Shown here one piece after another: positions 32,122 to 41,500 of a stretch of 64,000 bases of DNA. The stretch spans positions 57,301-121,300 of the forward strand of contig NZ_BAABHF010000007.1 in assembly GCF_039541955.1 (NCBI RefSeq), read 5' to 3'. The notes under the pieces were generated by a model. That model searched no databases. It saw only the letters and a program-made list of their open reading frames with translations, and was not told the DNA's origin. This DNA is from Actinoallomurus oryzae. GTDB lineage: Bacteria > Actinomycetota > Actinomycetes > Streptosporangiales > Streptosporangiaceae. The position numbers were made by a program, and so were the translations under genes. Numbering within the stretch: position 1 is the stretch's first letter; the number at the start of each line of letters is the position of its first letter.

Positions 32122-32256
32122 TGCCCTGCCGAAGCCGGACCACGCACTCTTTCTCTCATGCGGACGACCTGCCGATGGCCGGTCTTCGCCGCTCGTACGG
32201 CACCGGATCACGCCGGCCGGCACGGACCGGGTCTTCAGGGAGGCCAAGTAACCTAA

Positions 32257-33096
32257 GTGGATATGGCGCAAAGCTCCGGGCCTGGCTGGCCCGTCTCCGG
32301 CTCGGGTTCGTCCGGGTCGTGGCGCGGGCCTCACGCGGAGTTTCCGGAGCCGCCTCCCGAACCCACCCCTTGGCACGCGCGGCGCAGGCTGTGGCTCGTC
32401 GTGGCGATCGTCACCGCGGTCGGCTACCTGGCCGTGGGCGGCCTCGCCACGGGGCGCGTGTACTGGGAGTTCCACCGCAAGCCGACCGCGGGCGAGATGT
32501 ACCAGGCGGCCACCGAGGAGGTGCGTGACCGCTGGCGTACCTGGCCGGCCGAGCGCATCTTCCCCGACACCGTCCCGTACACCTCCGAACAGGGCGGCGT
32601 CGAGCAGGCCCGGCGCGTCGGGATCGCGTCCGGCACCGGATGTGACAGCGGCATCGGCGCCCGGTCCGCCGCGGTCCTGAAGCGCTACGGCTGCCGCGCC
32701 CTGCTGCGGGCGACCTACGTCGACCAGCTTCAGGGCATCGTCCTCACCGTCGGCGTCGCCGCCGTCAACGACGAGCGCGCCGCGCTGGCCGCCAAGGACG
32801 CCCTGGCGCCGCCCGACCCGACCGATCCCGGCGACACCCTCCGCGCCCTGCCGTTCCCCGAGACCATCGCCTCCCGGTTCGACGACGCGGCCCGGCAGTA
32901 CGCCGCCGCGGGCCAGGCCGGACCGTACGTCGTGCTCACCGTCGCCGGGCAGACCGACGGGCGGCCGGGCGCGGCCGTGCGCAAGAAGCACACCACCGCG
33001 TTCCTGCTCGTGCCCGAGATCGGCGGCAACATCGTCGACGCGCTCGCGCAACGCGCCCAGCCCGACTGCTCGCAGAAGCGCGAGTGGAAGTGCTGA
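32257..33096 (+). CDS. Membrane-anchored protein of unknown function, coupled to a subtilase
   Basis: A 279-residue protein not assigned to any family I know. A Pro/Gly/Ser-rich cytoplasmic start is followed by one membrane helix at about 48-68 (WLVVAIVTAVGYLAVGGLATG). The extracytoplasmic part has four Cys (GTGCDSGIGARSAAVLKRYGCRALL; then DCSQKREWKC at the very end) that could form two disulfides. Segments such as LRATYVDQLQGIVLTVGVAAVNDERAAL and AFLLVPEIGGNIVDAL suggest an alpha/beta lumenal domain. Start GTG 32257 is weakly supported; ATG 32263 is the alternative. The subtilase gene overlaps its 3' end, implying a joint function such as substrate, inhibitor or chaperone (inference). Confidence 0.75.
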   Translation: MDMAQSSGPGWPVSGSGSSGSWRGPHAEFPEPPPEPTPWHARRRLWLVVAIVTAVGYLAVGGLATGRVYWEFHRKPTAGEMYQAATEEVRDRWRTWPAERIFPDTVPYTSEQGGVEQARRVGIASGTGCDSGIGARSAAVLKRYGCRALLRATYVDQLQGIVLTVGVAAVNDERAALAAKDALAPPDPTDPGDTLRALPFPETIASRFDDAARQYAAAGQAGPYVVLTVAGQTDGRPGAAVRKKHTTAFLLVPEIGGNIVDALAQRAQPDCSQKREWKC

Positions 33097-34367
33097 GACG
33101 CCGCCCGGGGGCCCGTACGGCACGGCATGGGGCTCCCCGGAAGGCGCCGGGGCGCGTGTCCGCGCTCGCCCTGGCTCTCGCGATGGCGGCCGGTCCCGCG
33201 CTCTGCGGCCCGACGACGGCGCACGCCGACGACATCCGCGACCGTGAGCAGTGGGTGCTCGACGCGGTCTCCGCCGGGAAGGCCTGGAAGGTCACCCGGG
33301 GCAAGGGCGTGACCGTCGCCGTGCTCGACACCGGCGTGGACGGTTCGCATCCCGACCTGGCCGGAGCGGTCACCACCGGTCCCGACCTCATCCACTCCGT
33401 CGCGCCGCACCCCGGCCGCCTCCACGGCACCTGGATGTCCTCGCTGATCGCCGGGCACGGGCACGGTTCCGGCGACGGGATGATCGGGATCGCGCCCGAG
33501 TCCCACGTCCTGTCCGTGCGCACGATCGCCGACCCCGACGAGCCCGGCTACAAGACCTTCCGTGACCGGCCCGAGTACCGGGCGTCGCTGGCCAAGGCGA
33601 TCCGCTACGCGGCCGACCACGGTGCCGACGTGATCAACATGTCGCTCGGCGGTCCGAACGCGTCGGAGCCGGAGCGGTCGGCGGTGGCGCACGCGATCGC
33701 CAAGGGCGTCGTCGTGGTCGCCTCGGCGGGCAACGACGGCGACTCCAAGAGCCCCAAGAAGGTGGACCGCAACGGCATCGTCCGCCTGTCCTATCCGGCG
33801 GCGTTCCCCGGGGTCATCGGCGTCGCGGCGGTCGACCGCCACGGCACCCCGGCCGGGTTCTCCGACCGCAACGCGAGCGTGCTCGTCGCGGCGCCCGGCA
33901 CGGGAGTGGTCGGCGCCGGGCCGGGCGACAGCTACTGGGTCGGCGAGGGCACCAGCCAGGCCGGCGCGATCGTCTCCGGCGTGGCGGCTCTGATCCGGGC
34001 GAAGTACCCGGACATGGCGCCCGCCCTCGTGGCCCAGGCGATCAGCACGAGCGCGAGCCACCGCCCGTCGGGCGGCTGGGACGAGCTGGTCGGGTTCGGC
34101 GAGGTGAACGCGAACGCCGCCCTCGCCGCGGCGGCCAAGCTGAGCGGTTACCACGACGTCGCGGCCGGCCGCCCCGGCCGGTTCGACAGCGCCCCGGTCG
34201 ACCCGGTGCAGGTCGAGCGCCACCCGCCCGGCCTGATCTTCCTGGGCGGCTGGATCGGGGTCGCGGCCCTGTTCGGCCTCGCCGGCGCGCTGATCACCAC
34301 GACAATGCTCATCCTGCGGATCCGGGGCCGCGGGAACGCCGACGCGGAGGCCGGACAAGGTGAGTGA
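33084..34367 (+). CDS. Membrane-anchored S8 subtilase, mycosin-like
   Basis: A 427-residue secreted serine protease of family S8. A signal peptide (about 24-48, ALALALAMAAGPALCG...AHA) precedes the catalytic domain with Asp in VAVLDTGVDGSHPD, His in HGTWMSSLIAGHG, oxyanion Asn in VASAGNDGD and Ser in GTSQAGAIVSGVAAL. A C-terminal membrane helix (about 385-410, FLGGWIGVAALFGLAGALITT) with a short basic tail gives the topology of mycosins, the ESX-associated proteases. No ESX genes are in the window, so a type VII link is not shown. It overlaps the upstream unknown gene by 13 nt and the alkyltransferase-like gene by 8 nt. Confidence 0.87.
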   Translation: MEVLRRRPGARTARHGAPRKAPGRVSALALALAMAAGPALCGPTTAHADDIRDREQWVLDAVSAGKAWKVTRGKGVTVAVLDTGVDGSHPDLAGAVTTGPDLIHSVAPHPGRLHGTWMSSLIAGHGHGSGDGMIGIAPESHVLSVRTIADPDEPGYKTFRDRPEYRASLAKAIRYAADHGADVINMSLGGPNASEPERSAVAHAIAKGVVVVASAGNDGDSKSPKKVDRNGIVRLSYPAAFPGVIGVAAVDRHGTPAGFSDRNASVLVAAPGTGVVGAGPGDSYWVGEGTSQAGAIVSGVAALIRAKYPDMAPALVAQAISTSASHRPSGGWDELVGFGEVNANAALAAAAKLSGYHDVAAGRPGRFDSAPVDPVQVERHPPGLIFLGGWIGVAALFGLAGALITTTMLILRIRGRGNADAEAGQGE

Positions 34368-34671
34368 GAGGTCGCACGAGCCGACGGAGTTCGCCGAGCG
34401 GGTGCTCGACCTCGTCGAGCGGATCCCGCCGGGCCGGGTCATGGCCTACGGCGACATCGCCGAGTACCTCGGGGAGGGCGGCCCCCGCCAGGTCGGCCGC
34501 GTGATGGCGCTGTGGGGAGGCGCCGTGCCGTGGTGGCGGGTGATCCGCGCCGACGGCTCACTGCCACCGAGTCACACCCGCGAGGCCCGCCCCCGCTACG
34601 TGGCCGAGGGCACCCCGCTGCGCGGCGAACGCGTCGACATGCGCCGCGCCCGCTGGGACGGCGGCACGTGA
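34360..34671 (+). CDS. Alkyltransferase-like (ATL) protein, MGMT family without active Cys
   Basis: A 103-residue protein of the MGMT/ATL fold, which flips and binds O6-alkylguanine in DNA. The helix-turn-helix region is RIPPGRVMAYGDIAEYLG (21-38), the arginine finger region GGPRQVGRVM. In place of the methyltransferase PCHRV the sequence reads P57-W58-W59-R60-V. With no acceptor Cys it cannot remove alkyl groups itself; known ATL proteins mark lesions for nucleotide excision repair. The start GTG overlaps the subtilase end by 8 nt. Rv3204 beside adnAB in M. tuberculosis is the equivalent gene. It is convergent with the VOC gene, 4 bp apart. Confidence 0.88.
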   Translation: MSERSHEPTEFAERVLDLVERIPPGRVMAYGDIAEYLGEGGPRQVGRVMALWGGAVPWWRVIRADGSLPPSHTREARPRYVAEGTPLRGERVDMRRARWDGGT

Positions 34672-34675
34672 GCCG

Positions 34676-35161
34676 CTACAGGACCGTCGTGCCGTACATC
34701 TCGCCGAGCGGGTCGGCGAGGAGCTCCAGCCGCGCCCCGTCGGGATCGCGCAGGTAGATCGAGGTTCCGCTCTCCGTCTGGTACGGCACACCGGCCGCGT
34801 CGAGCTTGCCCCGCAGGCGCTCCCAGGTCGGCGGATCGACCGAGATGGCGACGTGGTGCAGGCCGCCGAGCACCTCGGCGTACGGGCCGAGGTCCAGCCC
34901 CGGGAAGTCGAAGAAGGCCAGCAGGTTGCCGTTGCCGATGTCGAAGAAGAAGTGGTTCGAGCCGCGGTAGTCGCGGTTCTCGACGATCTCGGTGAGCGGG
35001 AACTCCAGGAGGTCCTGGTAGAAGCGGATGGTCCGCTCGACGTCGGAGGACAGCAGCGCCGCGTGGTGCAGGCCGCGCGCCGAGCTGGCCGGCCGCTCGT
35101 CGTGCAGGTGCTCCTGCCGCAGCCGGGCCCGCTCCGCCGCGATGGCGTCCGGATCGATCAT
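34676..35161 (-). CDS. VOC (glyoxalase/bleomycin-resistance) family protein
   Basis: A 161-residue vicinal-oxygen-chelate protein with two beta-alpha-beta-beta-beta modules. Module 1 starts RGLHHAALLSSDVERTIRFYQDLL (first His ligand) and contains NHFFFDIGNGNLLAFFDF. Module 2 is LGGLHHVAISVDPPTWERLRGKL (second His) and ends YLRDPDGARLELLADPLG, where Glu is the third ligand. These residues fit a metal-dependent dioxygenase or lyase. A helical N-terminal stretch (IDPDAIAAERARLRQEHLHDE) precedes the domain. ATG 35161 with AGGGG upstream is preferred. Substrate unknown. Confidence 0.83.
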   Translation of the reverse strand: MIDPDAIAAERARLRQEHLHDERPASSARGLHHAALLSSDVERTIRFYQDLLEFPLTEIVENRDYRGSNHFFFDIGNGNLLAFFDFPGLDLGPYAEVLGGLHHVAISVDPPTWERLRGKLDAAGVPYQTESGTSIYLRDPDGARLELLADPLGEMYGTTVL

Positions 35162-35326
35162 GCCGCCCCTCACTTCCGTCGATAGTTGAAAACTAAATCA
35201 TTGGGGCCCTGCCGGGCAAGGACCTGGGCGATCACCCGCCGGAACGAAGAAGAATCAATCGCAACATTCGTGACATGGGTGCGTCTTGGCCAGCGCAGTC
35301 CCGATGATCTGCTGGAATCGATTGTT

Positions 35327-38300
35327 GTGTCACCAGCGTCCTACCGACTCGTGCGACGCGCCGGACCGGCGCAGGCGCCTCCGCCGGTGCTCGACGAGCA
35401 CCAGCGGCGTGTCGTCGCGCACGCCGGCGGGCCGCTGCTCGTGCTGGCCGGGCCCGGCACCGGCAAGACCACCACGATCGTGGAGACCGTGGTCGACCGC
35501 ATCGAGCACCGCGGCGTGGACCCCGAGCGGGTGCTGGTCCTGACCTTCGGCCGCAAGGCGGCGGGCGAGGTGCGCGAGCGCATCACGGCCCGGCTGCGCC
35601 GCACCACGCGCACGCCGCTGGCGCTGACCTTCCACTCCTACGCGTACGCCCTGCTGAACCGCGAGGCCGTCCTCGCCGACGAGGCGCCGCCGCGGCTGCT
35701 GTCCGGTCCCGAGCACCTGCTGGAGGTCCGCCGCCTGCTCCAGGGCGAGGTCGCCGACGGCGCGCGCGCCTGGCCGCGGCGGCTGCACGAGACGCTGAAG
35801 ACCCGCGGGTTCGCCGAGGAGCTGCGCGACTTCATCCTGCGCGCCGGCGAGCGCGGCCTCGGCCCCGAGGAGCTGGTCAAGCTCGGGCGCGCCAGGGGCC
35901 GCGACGACTGGTACGCCGCGGGCCGGTTCCTGCACCGCTACGACGAGCGTTTCGACATCGACCCGGTCATGGCCTACGACTACGCCGAGCTGGTGCGCGC
36001 CGCCGCCGGGCTGCTGACCCTGGAGGACGTACGGCGGCGCGAGCGCGAGGCGTACGACGTCATCCTCGTCGACGAGTACCAGGACACCGACCCGGCGCAG
36101 GAGCACCTTCTGCGGCAGCTCGCCGGAGGGGGCGCCGAGCTCATCGTCGTGGGCGACCCCGACCAGTCGATCTACGGTTTCCGCGGCGCCGACGTGACCG
36201 GGATCCTGGAGTTCCCGCAGCGGTTCCGCACCCTCACCGGTGACGAGGCGCCCGTCGTCTCGCTGCGCGCCTGCCGCCGGATGAGCCCGCCGATCCTCGA
36301 GGCGTCCCGCCGCATCGCCGGGCGGCTGCCGATCGGCGCCCTGACGAGCGAGCACCGCGACCTGCGTCCGGCCGGCGAGCAGCATGAGGAGGACCCCCAG
36401 GCGGTACGCGTGGTGGTGGCCGACAGCGCCAGCCAGGAGGCCGCGCTCGTCGCCGACGAGCTGCGCCGCGCCCACCTGCTCGACAACGTGCCGTGGTCGC
36501 GGATGGCCGTGCTGGTCCGCTCGGCCGTCCGCCAGGTGCCGCCGCTGCGCCGCGCGCTGGCCGCGGCGGGCGTCCCGGTGATCGTCGCCGGTGACGAGGT
36601 GCCGCTGGTCAACGAGCCGGGGGCCCGCCCGTTCATCGTGCTGCTGCGTGGCGCGCTGCGGCCCGAGACGCTGGATGAGGAGGCGGCCGAGGAGCTGGTC
36701 CTCGGGCCGCTCGGCGGCGCGGACGCCCTCGGCCTGCGGCGGCTCCGGCGCGCCCTGCGCGACCTCGCCTCCCTGCGCGACGGCGATCCCGGCGACCGGC
36801 TGCTCGTACGCGCGCTGAACGACCCGCGCGAGCTGGTCCTCATCCACCCGAGGGTGCGCGAGCCCGCCGAACGCGTCGCGCGGCTCATCCGGCTCGCCCG
36901 TGAGGTCGCCGGCCACGGCGGCGACGCCGAGTCGGTGCTGTGGACGGTGTGGCAGGAGAGCGGCCTCGCCGACCGGCTCGTCGAGCAGAGCGTGGGCGGC
37001 GGGGCGCGGGGCGCCGCGGCCGACCGCGACCTCGACGCGGTCGTCGCGATGTTCGACATGGCCGCGCGGTTCACCGACCGGCTGCCGCAGGCCGGGCCGG
37101 AGCTGTTCCTCGACGACCTGGCCTCGCAGGAGATCCCCGGCGACAGCCTGGCCGAGCGGTCGCCCGACGGCGAGGCCGTGCGCATCCTGACCGCGCACCG
37201 CTCCAAGGGCCTCGAATGGGACGTCGTCATCGTCTCAGGCGTGCAGGAGGGCGTCTGGCCGGACCTGCGGCTGCGCGGGTCGCTGCTGGGCAGCGAGGAG
37301 CTGATCGAGTCCGCGACCGCCGCGCCGGAGGACGACGAGGTACGCGCGGCGTCCCTGGCGGCCAAGCTCATGGAGGAAGAACGCCGGCTCTTCTACGTCG
37401 CGGTGACCCGCGCCCGGCACCGGCTCATCGTCACCGCGGTCGGCGGCGAGGACACCGAAGAACGTCCCTCGCGCTTCCTGCGCGAGCTTCTGCCGGACGC
37501 CGCCGAGCACGCCCAGCTCGACGAGCGCACCCGGTGGCTGTCGCTGCGCGCCCTGGTCGCCGACCTGCGTGCGGCGGTGACCGACCCCGGCACCGACCCC
37601 CAGCTGCGGCGCTCCGCCGCCGGGCACCTGGCCCGGCTGGCCCGTGCCGGCGTCCAGGGCGCCGATCCGCGCAGCTGGTACGCCCTGACCGCCCTGTCGC
37701 ACGACGGGCCGGCCTTCGCCGAGGACGAGCAGCTCGTGCTGTCGCCCTCACAGGTGGAGACGTTCGAGAAGTGCGGGCTGCGCTGGCTGCTGGCGGCCTG
37801 CGTCGGCGCCGAGGACGGCGGCGCGGGGGAGTACGCCACGATGGGCAAGGTGATCCACGCGGTCGCCGAGCTGGTCGGCACCGACGAGAGCGCGACGGAC
37901 GACGACATCGCCAAGCGTCTCGACGACATCTGGGACGACCTGGACTTCCGCAGCGTCTGGTACTCCGACAAGCAGCGGGCCCAGGCCGAGAAGATGGTGA
38001 ACAAGTTCCTGGCCTGGCACAACCGCCCCGAGGCCCGCGACGTCGTCTCCGTGGAGGAGTCCTTCGCCCTCGACCTGGGGCGCGTGGTGATCCGCGGACG
38101 CGTCGACCGGGCCGAGCGCGACGACCAGGGCCGCGCCTGGATCGTCGACATCAAGACCTCCAGCTCCCACGTACGCGAGGAGGACCTCGCCCGGCACCCG
38201 CAGCTCGGCGTGTACCAGCTCGCCGTGATGCTCGGCGCGTTCACCGACAAGGGGCTGATCGAGCCGGGAGGCGCCGAGCTGATCCAGGTCGGCAAGGGCG

Positions 38301-38500
38301 CCTACACCGCGCGGGTCCGCGTCCAGACGCAGGGCCCGCCGTCGGCCGACGACGACCCCGAATGGCCGCGCAAGCTGGTCGACCGGGTCGCCGAGGGCAT
38401 GGCGAACCCGGTCTTCGAGGCCAAGCGCGACGACCACTGCCGCACGTGCCCGGTCCAGAGCTCCTGCCCGGCACACGAGAACGGCGGACACGTCACATGA
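35327..38500 (+). CDS. adnA: AdnA: UvrD-like helicase with C-terminal PDDEXK nuclease
   Basis: A 1057-residue motor-nuclease subunit of the AdnAB end-resection complex of actinobacteria. Walker A is AGPGTGKTT (41-49), motif II VILVDEYQDTDPAQ, motif III GDPDQSIYGFRGADV, motif V/VI HRSKGLEWDVVIVSG and VAVTRARHRL. The C-terminal nuclease (about 780-1057) has RGRVDRAERDDQGRAWIVDIKTS and four Cys (FEKCGLRWLL; then CRTCPVQSSCP) for an Fe-S cluster. The GTG at 35327 is chosen because homologues begin at about YRLVRR and GGAA lies 10 nt upstream; length then matches Rv3202c. adnB starts 64 bp downstream. Confidence 0.92.
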   Translation: MSPASYRLVRRAGPAQAPPPVLDEHQRRVVAHAGGPLLVLAGPGTGKTTTIVETVVDRIEHRGVDPERVLVLTFGRKAAGEVRERITARLRRTTRTPLALTFHSYAYALLNREAVLADEAPPRLLSGPEHLLEVRRLLQGEVADGARAWPRRLHETLKTRGFAEELRDFILRAGERGLGPEELVKLGRARGRDDWYAAGRFLHRYDERFDIDPVMAYDYAELVRAAAGLLTLEDVRRREREAYDVILVDEYQDTDPAQEHLLRQLAGGGAELIVVGDPDQSIYGFRGADVTGILEFPQRFRTLTGDEAPVVSLRACRRMSPPILEASRRIAGRLPIGALTSEHRDLRPAGEQHEEDPQAVRVVVADSASQEAALVADELRRAHLLDNVPWSRMAVLVRSAVRQVPPLRRALAAAGVPVIVAGDEVPLVNEPGARPFIVLLRGALRPETLDEEAAEELVLGPLGGADALGLRRLRRALRDLASLRDGDPGDRLLVRALNDPRELVLIHPRVREPAERVARLIRLAREVAGHGGDAESVLWTVWQESGLADRLVEQSVGGGARGAAADRDLDAVVAMFDMAARFTDRLPQAGPELFLDDLASQEIPGDSLAERSPDGEAVRILTAHRSKGLEWDVVIVSGVQEGVWPDLRLRGSLLGSEELIESATAAPEDDEVRAASLAAKLMEEERRLFYVAVTRARHRLIVTAVGGEDTEERPSRFLRELLPDAAEHAQLDERTRWLSLRALVADLRAAVTDPGTDPQLRRSAAGHLARLARAGVQGADPRSWYALTALSHDGPAFAEDEQLVLSPSQVETFEKCGLRWLLAACVGAEDGGAGEYATMGKVIHAVAELVGTDESATDDDIAKRLDDIWDDLDFRSVWYSDKQRAQAEKMVNKFLAWHNRPEARDVVSVEESFALDLGRVVIRGRVDRAERDDQGRAWIVDIKTSSSHVREEDLARHPQLGVYQLAVMLGAFTDKGLIEPGGAELIQVGKGAYTARVRVQTQGPPSADDDPEWPRKLVDRVAEGMANPVFEAKRDDHCRTCPVQSSCPAHENGGHVT

Positions 38501-38564
38501 CCTCCTTCGTCGGCCCTGTGACGAACGTGCTGTGCCTATTGGCTCACTCGCTACGCTCGCTCAC

Positions 38565-41500
38565 GTGATAACCCCGCAGGAGCTGGCACAGCGGCTGGGG
38601 ATTCCAGAGCCCACCCCCGACCAGGCGGCGGTCATCCAGGCGCCGCTCGCGCCGATGGCGGTGATCGCCGGGGCCGGGTCGGGCAAGAGCGAGACGATGG
38701 CCGCGCGCGTCGTCTGGCTCGTGGCCAACGGGCTCATCCGGCCCGAACGCGTCCTCGGGCTCACGTTCACCCGCAAGGCCGCCGCCGAGCTGTCCGAGCG
38801 CGTGCGCCGCCGGCTCGGGCAGCTCCGCGAGCACGAAGACCTCCTCGACCCGGCGATCCTCGACGGCGAGCCGACCGTCTCGACGTACCACGCGTACGCC
38901 GGGCGGCTGTTCGGCGACCACGCGCTGCGGGCGGCGCTGGAGCCCACCATGCGGCTCATCACACCCGCGGTGGCCTGGCAGATCGCCGCTCGCGTCGTGG
39001 ACGCCTACGACGGGCCCATGGACCACGTCGAGTGGGCGCCCGACACCGTCACCAAGGCGGTCATCGCGCTGGCCGGCGAGATGTCGGAGCACCTGCGCAC
39101 CCCCGGCGACGTCCGCGAGGTCGGCGCGTGGCTGCGCGAGCGCCTCGCCGAGGTCAAGAAGCCGACCAAGACCCACCAGGGCAGGATCATGGACACCCAG
39201 GCGCTGCGCGAGCAGCTCCTGCCGCTCGTCGAGGCGTACCAGCGGGCCAAGGCCAAGCGCGAGGTGCTCGACCACGGTGACCAACTGGCGCTCGCCGCGC
39301 GGATCGCCCGCGACCATCGCGAGGTCGGGGTGATCGAACGCTCCCGCTACGGCGTGGTGCTGCTCGACGAGTACCAGGACACCAGCCACGCGCAGCTTGT
39401 CCTGCTCAAGTCGATCTTCGGCGGCGGCCACCCGGTGACGGCCGTCGGCGACCCCTGCCAGTCGATCTACGGCTGGCGCGGCGCCAGCGCGGGCAACCTC
39501 CTCGGCTTCGTCCGCGACTTCCCCGAGGGCGACCGCCCCGCCCCGATGCGGCAGCTGTCCACCAGCTTCCGCAACGGTGAGCGCATCCTCGACGCCGCCG
39601 CCCGCATCCAGACGGAGCTGCGCGAGGAGGCCAAGGACGTGCCGCGCCTGTGGCCGGGCGCGGCCCAGCAGGCGCGCGGCCGTATCGAGTGCGCGCTGCT
39701 CGACACCGTCGAGGACGAGGCCGAGCGCCTGGCCGAGCGCCTGGCCGCCCTGCTGCGGCAGCCGCGCGACATCGCCCCGGACGGCGCGGTCTGGGACCAC
39801 GTCACGCGGCACGGCGCCGGCCTGCAACCGTCCGACATCGCCGTCCTCGCCCGCAAACGCTCGCAGTTCCCCCTGATCAGGACGGCGCTGGAGGCACGCG
39901 GCATACCGGTCGAGGTCGTCGGCCTCGGCGGGCTGCTCACCGTGCCCGAGGTGCAGGACGTCGTCGCCACGCTCAAGGTCGTGCACGACCCGTCCGCCGG
40001 CGCGTCGCTGGCGCGGCTGCTCACCGGGCCGCGCTGGCGCCTCGGCCCGCGCGACCTCGTCGCGCTCGGCCGCCGCGCCCGCGAGCTGGCGCGCGAGGCC
40101 TCCCGCGACGTCGACCCCGAGGCCGGCGTCCTGCCCGAGCGGGAGACCGCCGACCCGCTGCGGCAGGTGGTCGAGGAGCTGAACGACGAGAACGGCAGCC
40201 TCGTCGACGCGCTCGACGACCTCGGCCCGGCCGAGGCGTACAGCGCGGAGGGCTTCGCGCGGCTGGAGCGGCTGCGCGACGAGCTGCGGGTGCTGCGGCG
40301 CCACGTCGGCCTGGCCCTGCCCGACTTGGTCACCGAGGTCGAGCGCACCCTCGGCCTCGACATCGAGGTCGCCGCGCGTACGGGACTGGACCCGGTGACC
40401 GCCCGCGCCGACCTCGACGCGTTCGTCGACGCGGCGGCGTCCTTCGCGGGCGACGCCGAGGACCCCACGCTGGGGGCGTTCCTCGCCTACCTCAGCGCCG
40501 CGGAGTCGGAGGAGTTCGGGCTGGAGGCCGGGCGGGTCGGGGAGACGAACAGCGTCAAGCTCCTGACCGTGCACGCCGCCAAGGGCCTCGAATGGGAGGT
40601 CGTGGCCATCCCCGGCCTGGCCGTGAACCCGACCAAGGACGGCGCGCCCGGCAAGGGCTCGATCTTCCCCTCCACGCCGCAGAGCTCCTCGCGCTGGACC
40701 ACCAACGCCCGCGCCCTGCCGTACCCACTGCGCGGCGACCGGGTCGACCTGCCCGCGCTGCCCGGCCTGACCAAGGGCGACATCGAGACCTTCAACACCG
40801 CCACCGCCGAACGCGACGTGCGTGAGGAGCGCCGGCTGGCCTATGTCGCGGTCACCCGCGCCAAGCACCTGCTCATCGCGACCGGCTACCGCTGGGGCAC
40901 GGGGAGCCGCTCGCTTCAGCCCTCGCCGTTCCTGGAGGAGATCCGCGAGGCCTGCGAGGCCGGCGCGGGCCAGGTCGGCTACTGGGCCGACGAGCCGATC
41001 GGCGAGGAGAACCCCCTCCTCGCCGAGCAGGAGACCGCCACCTGGCCGGTCGCCCCGCCGAACCCCTGGCAGGAAGATCCGCAGGGGCCGCCCGCGGACG
41101 AGCGCCACGCCGCGATCGCCGAGGGTGCCCGCATGGTCGAGGACGCGATGCGGGGCCGCTCCCGCCCCACCGCCTACGCGCCCCTCGCCGAGGCCGACCG
41201 GCGGCGCGTCTCGGCGTGGGCGCGCGACGTCGAGCTGCTCCTCGCCGAGCGCGACCGCGCCCGCGGCAACGACGGCCTGGCCGTCGACCTGCCCGCGCAC
41301 CTGTCGGTCTCGTCACTGGTCACGCTGGCCCGCGACCCGGCCGCGCTGGCGCGCCAGATCCGCCGCCCGCTGCCACGCCCGCCCGCCCCGTACGCCCGGC
41401 GCGGCACCGCGTTCCACCGCTGGCTGGAGTCGCGCTGGGGCCAGCAGCGGCTGCTCGACCTGGACGACCTGCCCGGCGCCTCCGACGAGGGCGCCGCGGC

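Noticed and set aside
30116..32143. A 675-codon minus-strand open frame
   Set aside because: It crosses moeZ, the hydrolase and the CsbD-like gene in antisense; no recognisable protein, and low stop density is explained by GC content.
33084..34367. Type VII (ESX) secretion locus
   Set aside because: The subtilase is mycosin-like in topology, but no EccB/C/D/E or WXG100 genes occur in the window.
38540..38566. GTGAGCGAGC-type palindrome before adnB as an operator
   Set aside because: Such GTGAGCGAGC/GTAGCGAGTGAG sequences seem to me a common feature of actinomycete intergenic DNA, so no specific role can be supported.
38544..41300. A 918-codon open frame on the minus strand
   Set aside because: It is antisense to adnB, with a composition of Gly/Arg/Val/Asp repeats typical of GC-rich shadow frames and no domain; adnB has full helicase and nuclease motifs.
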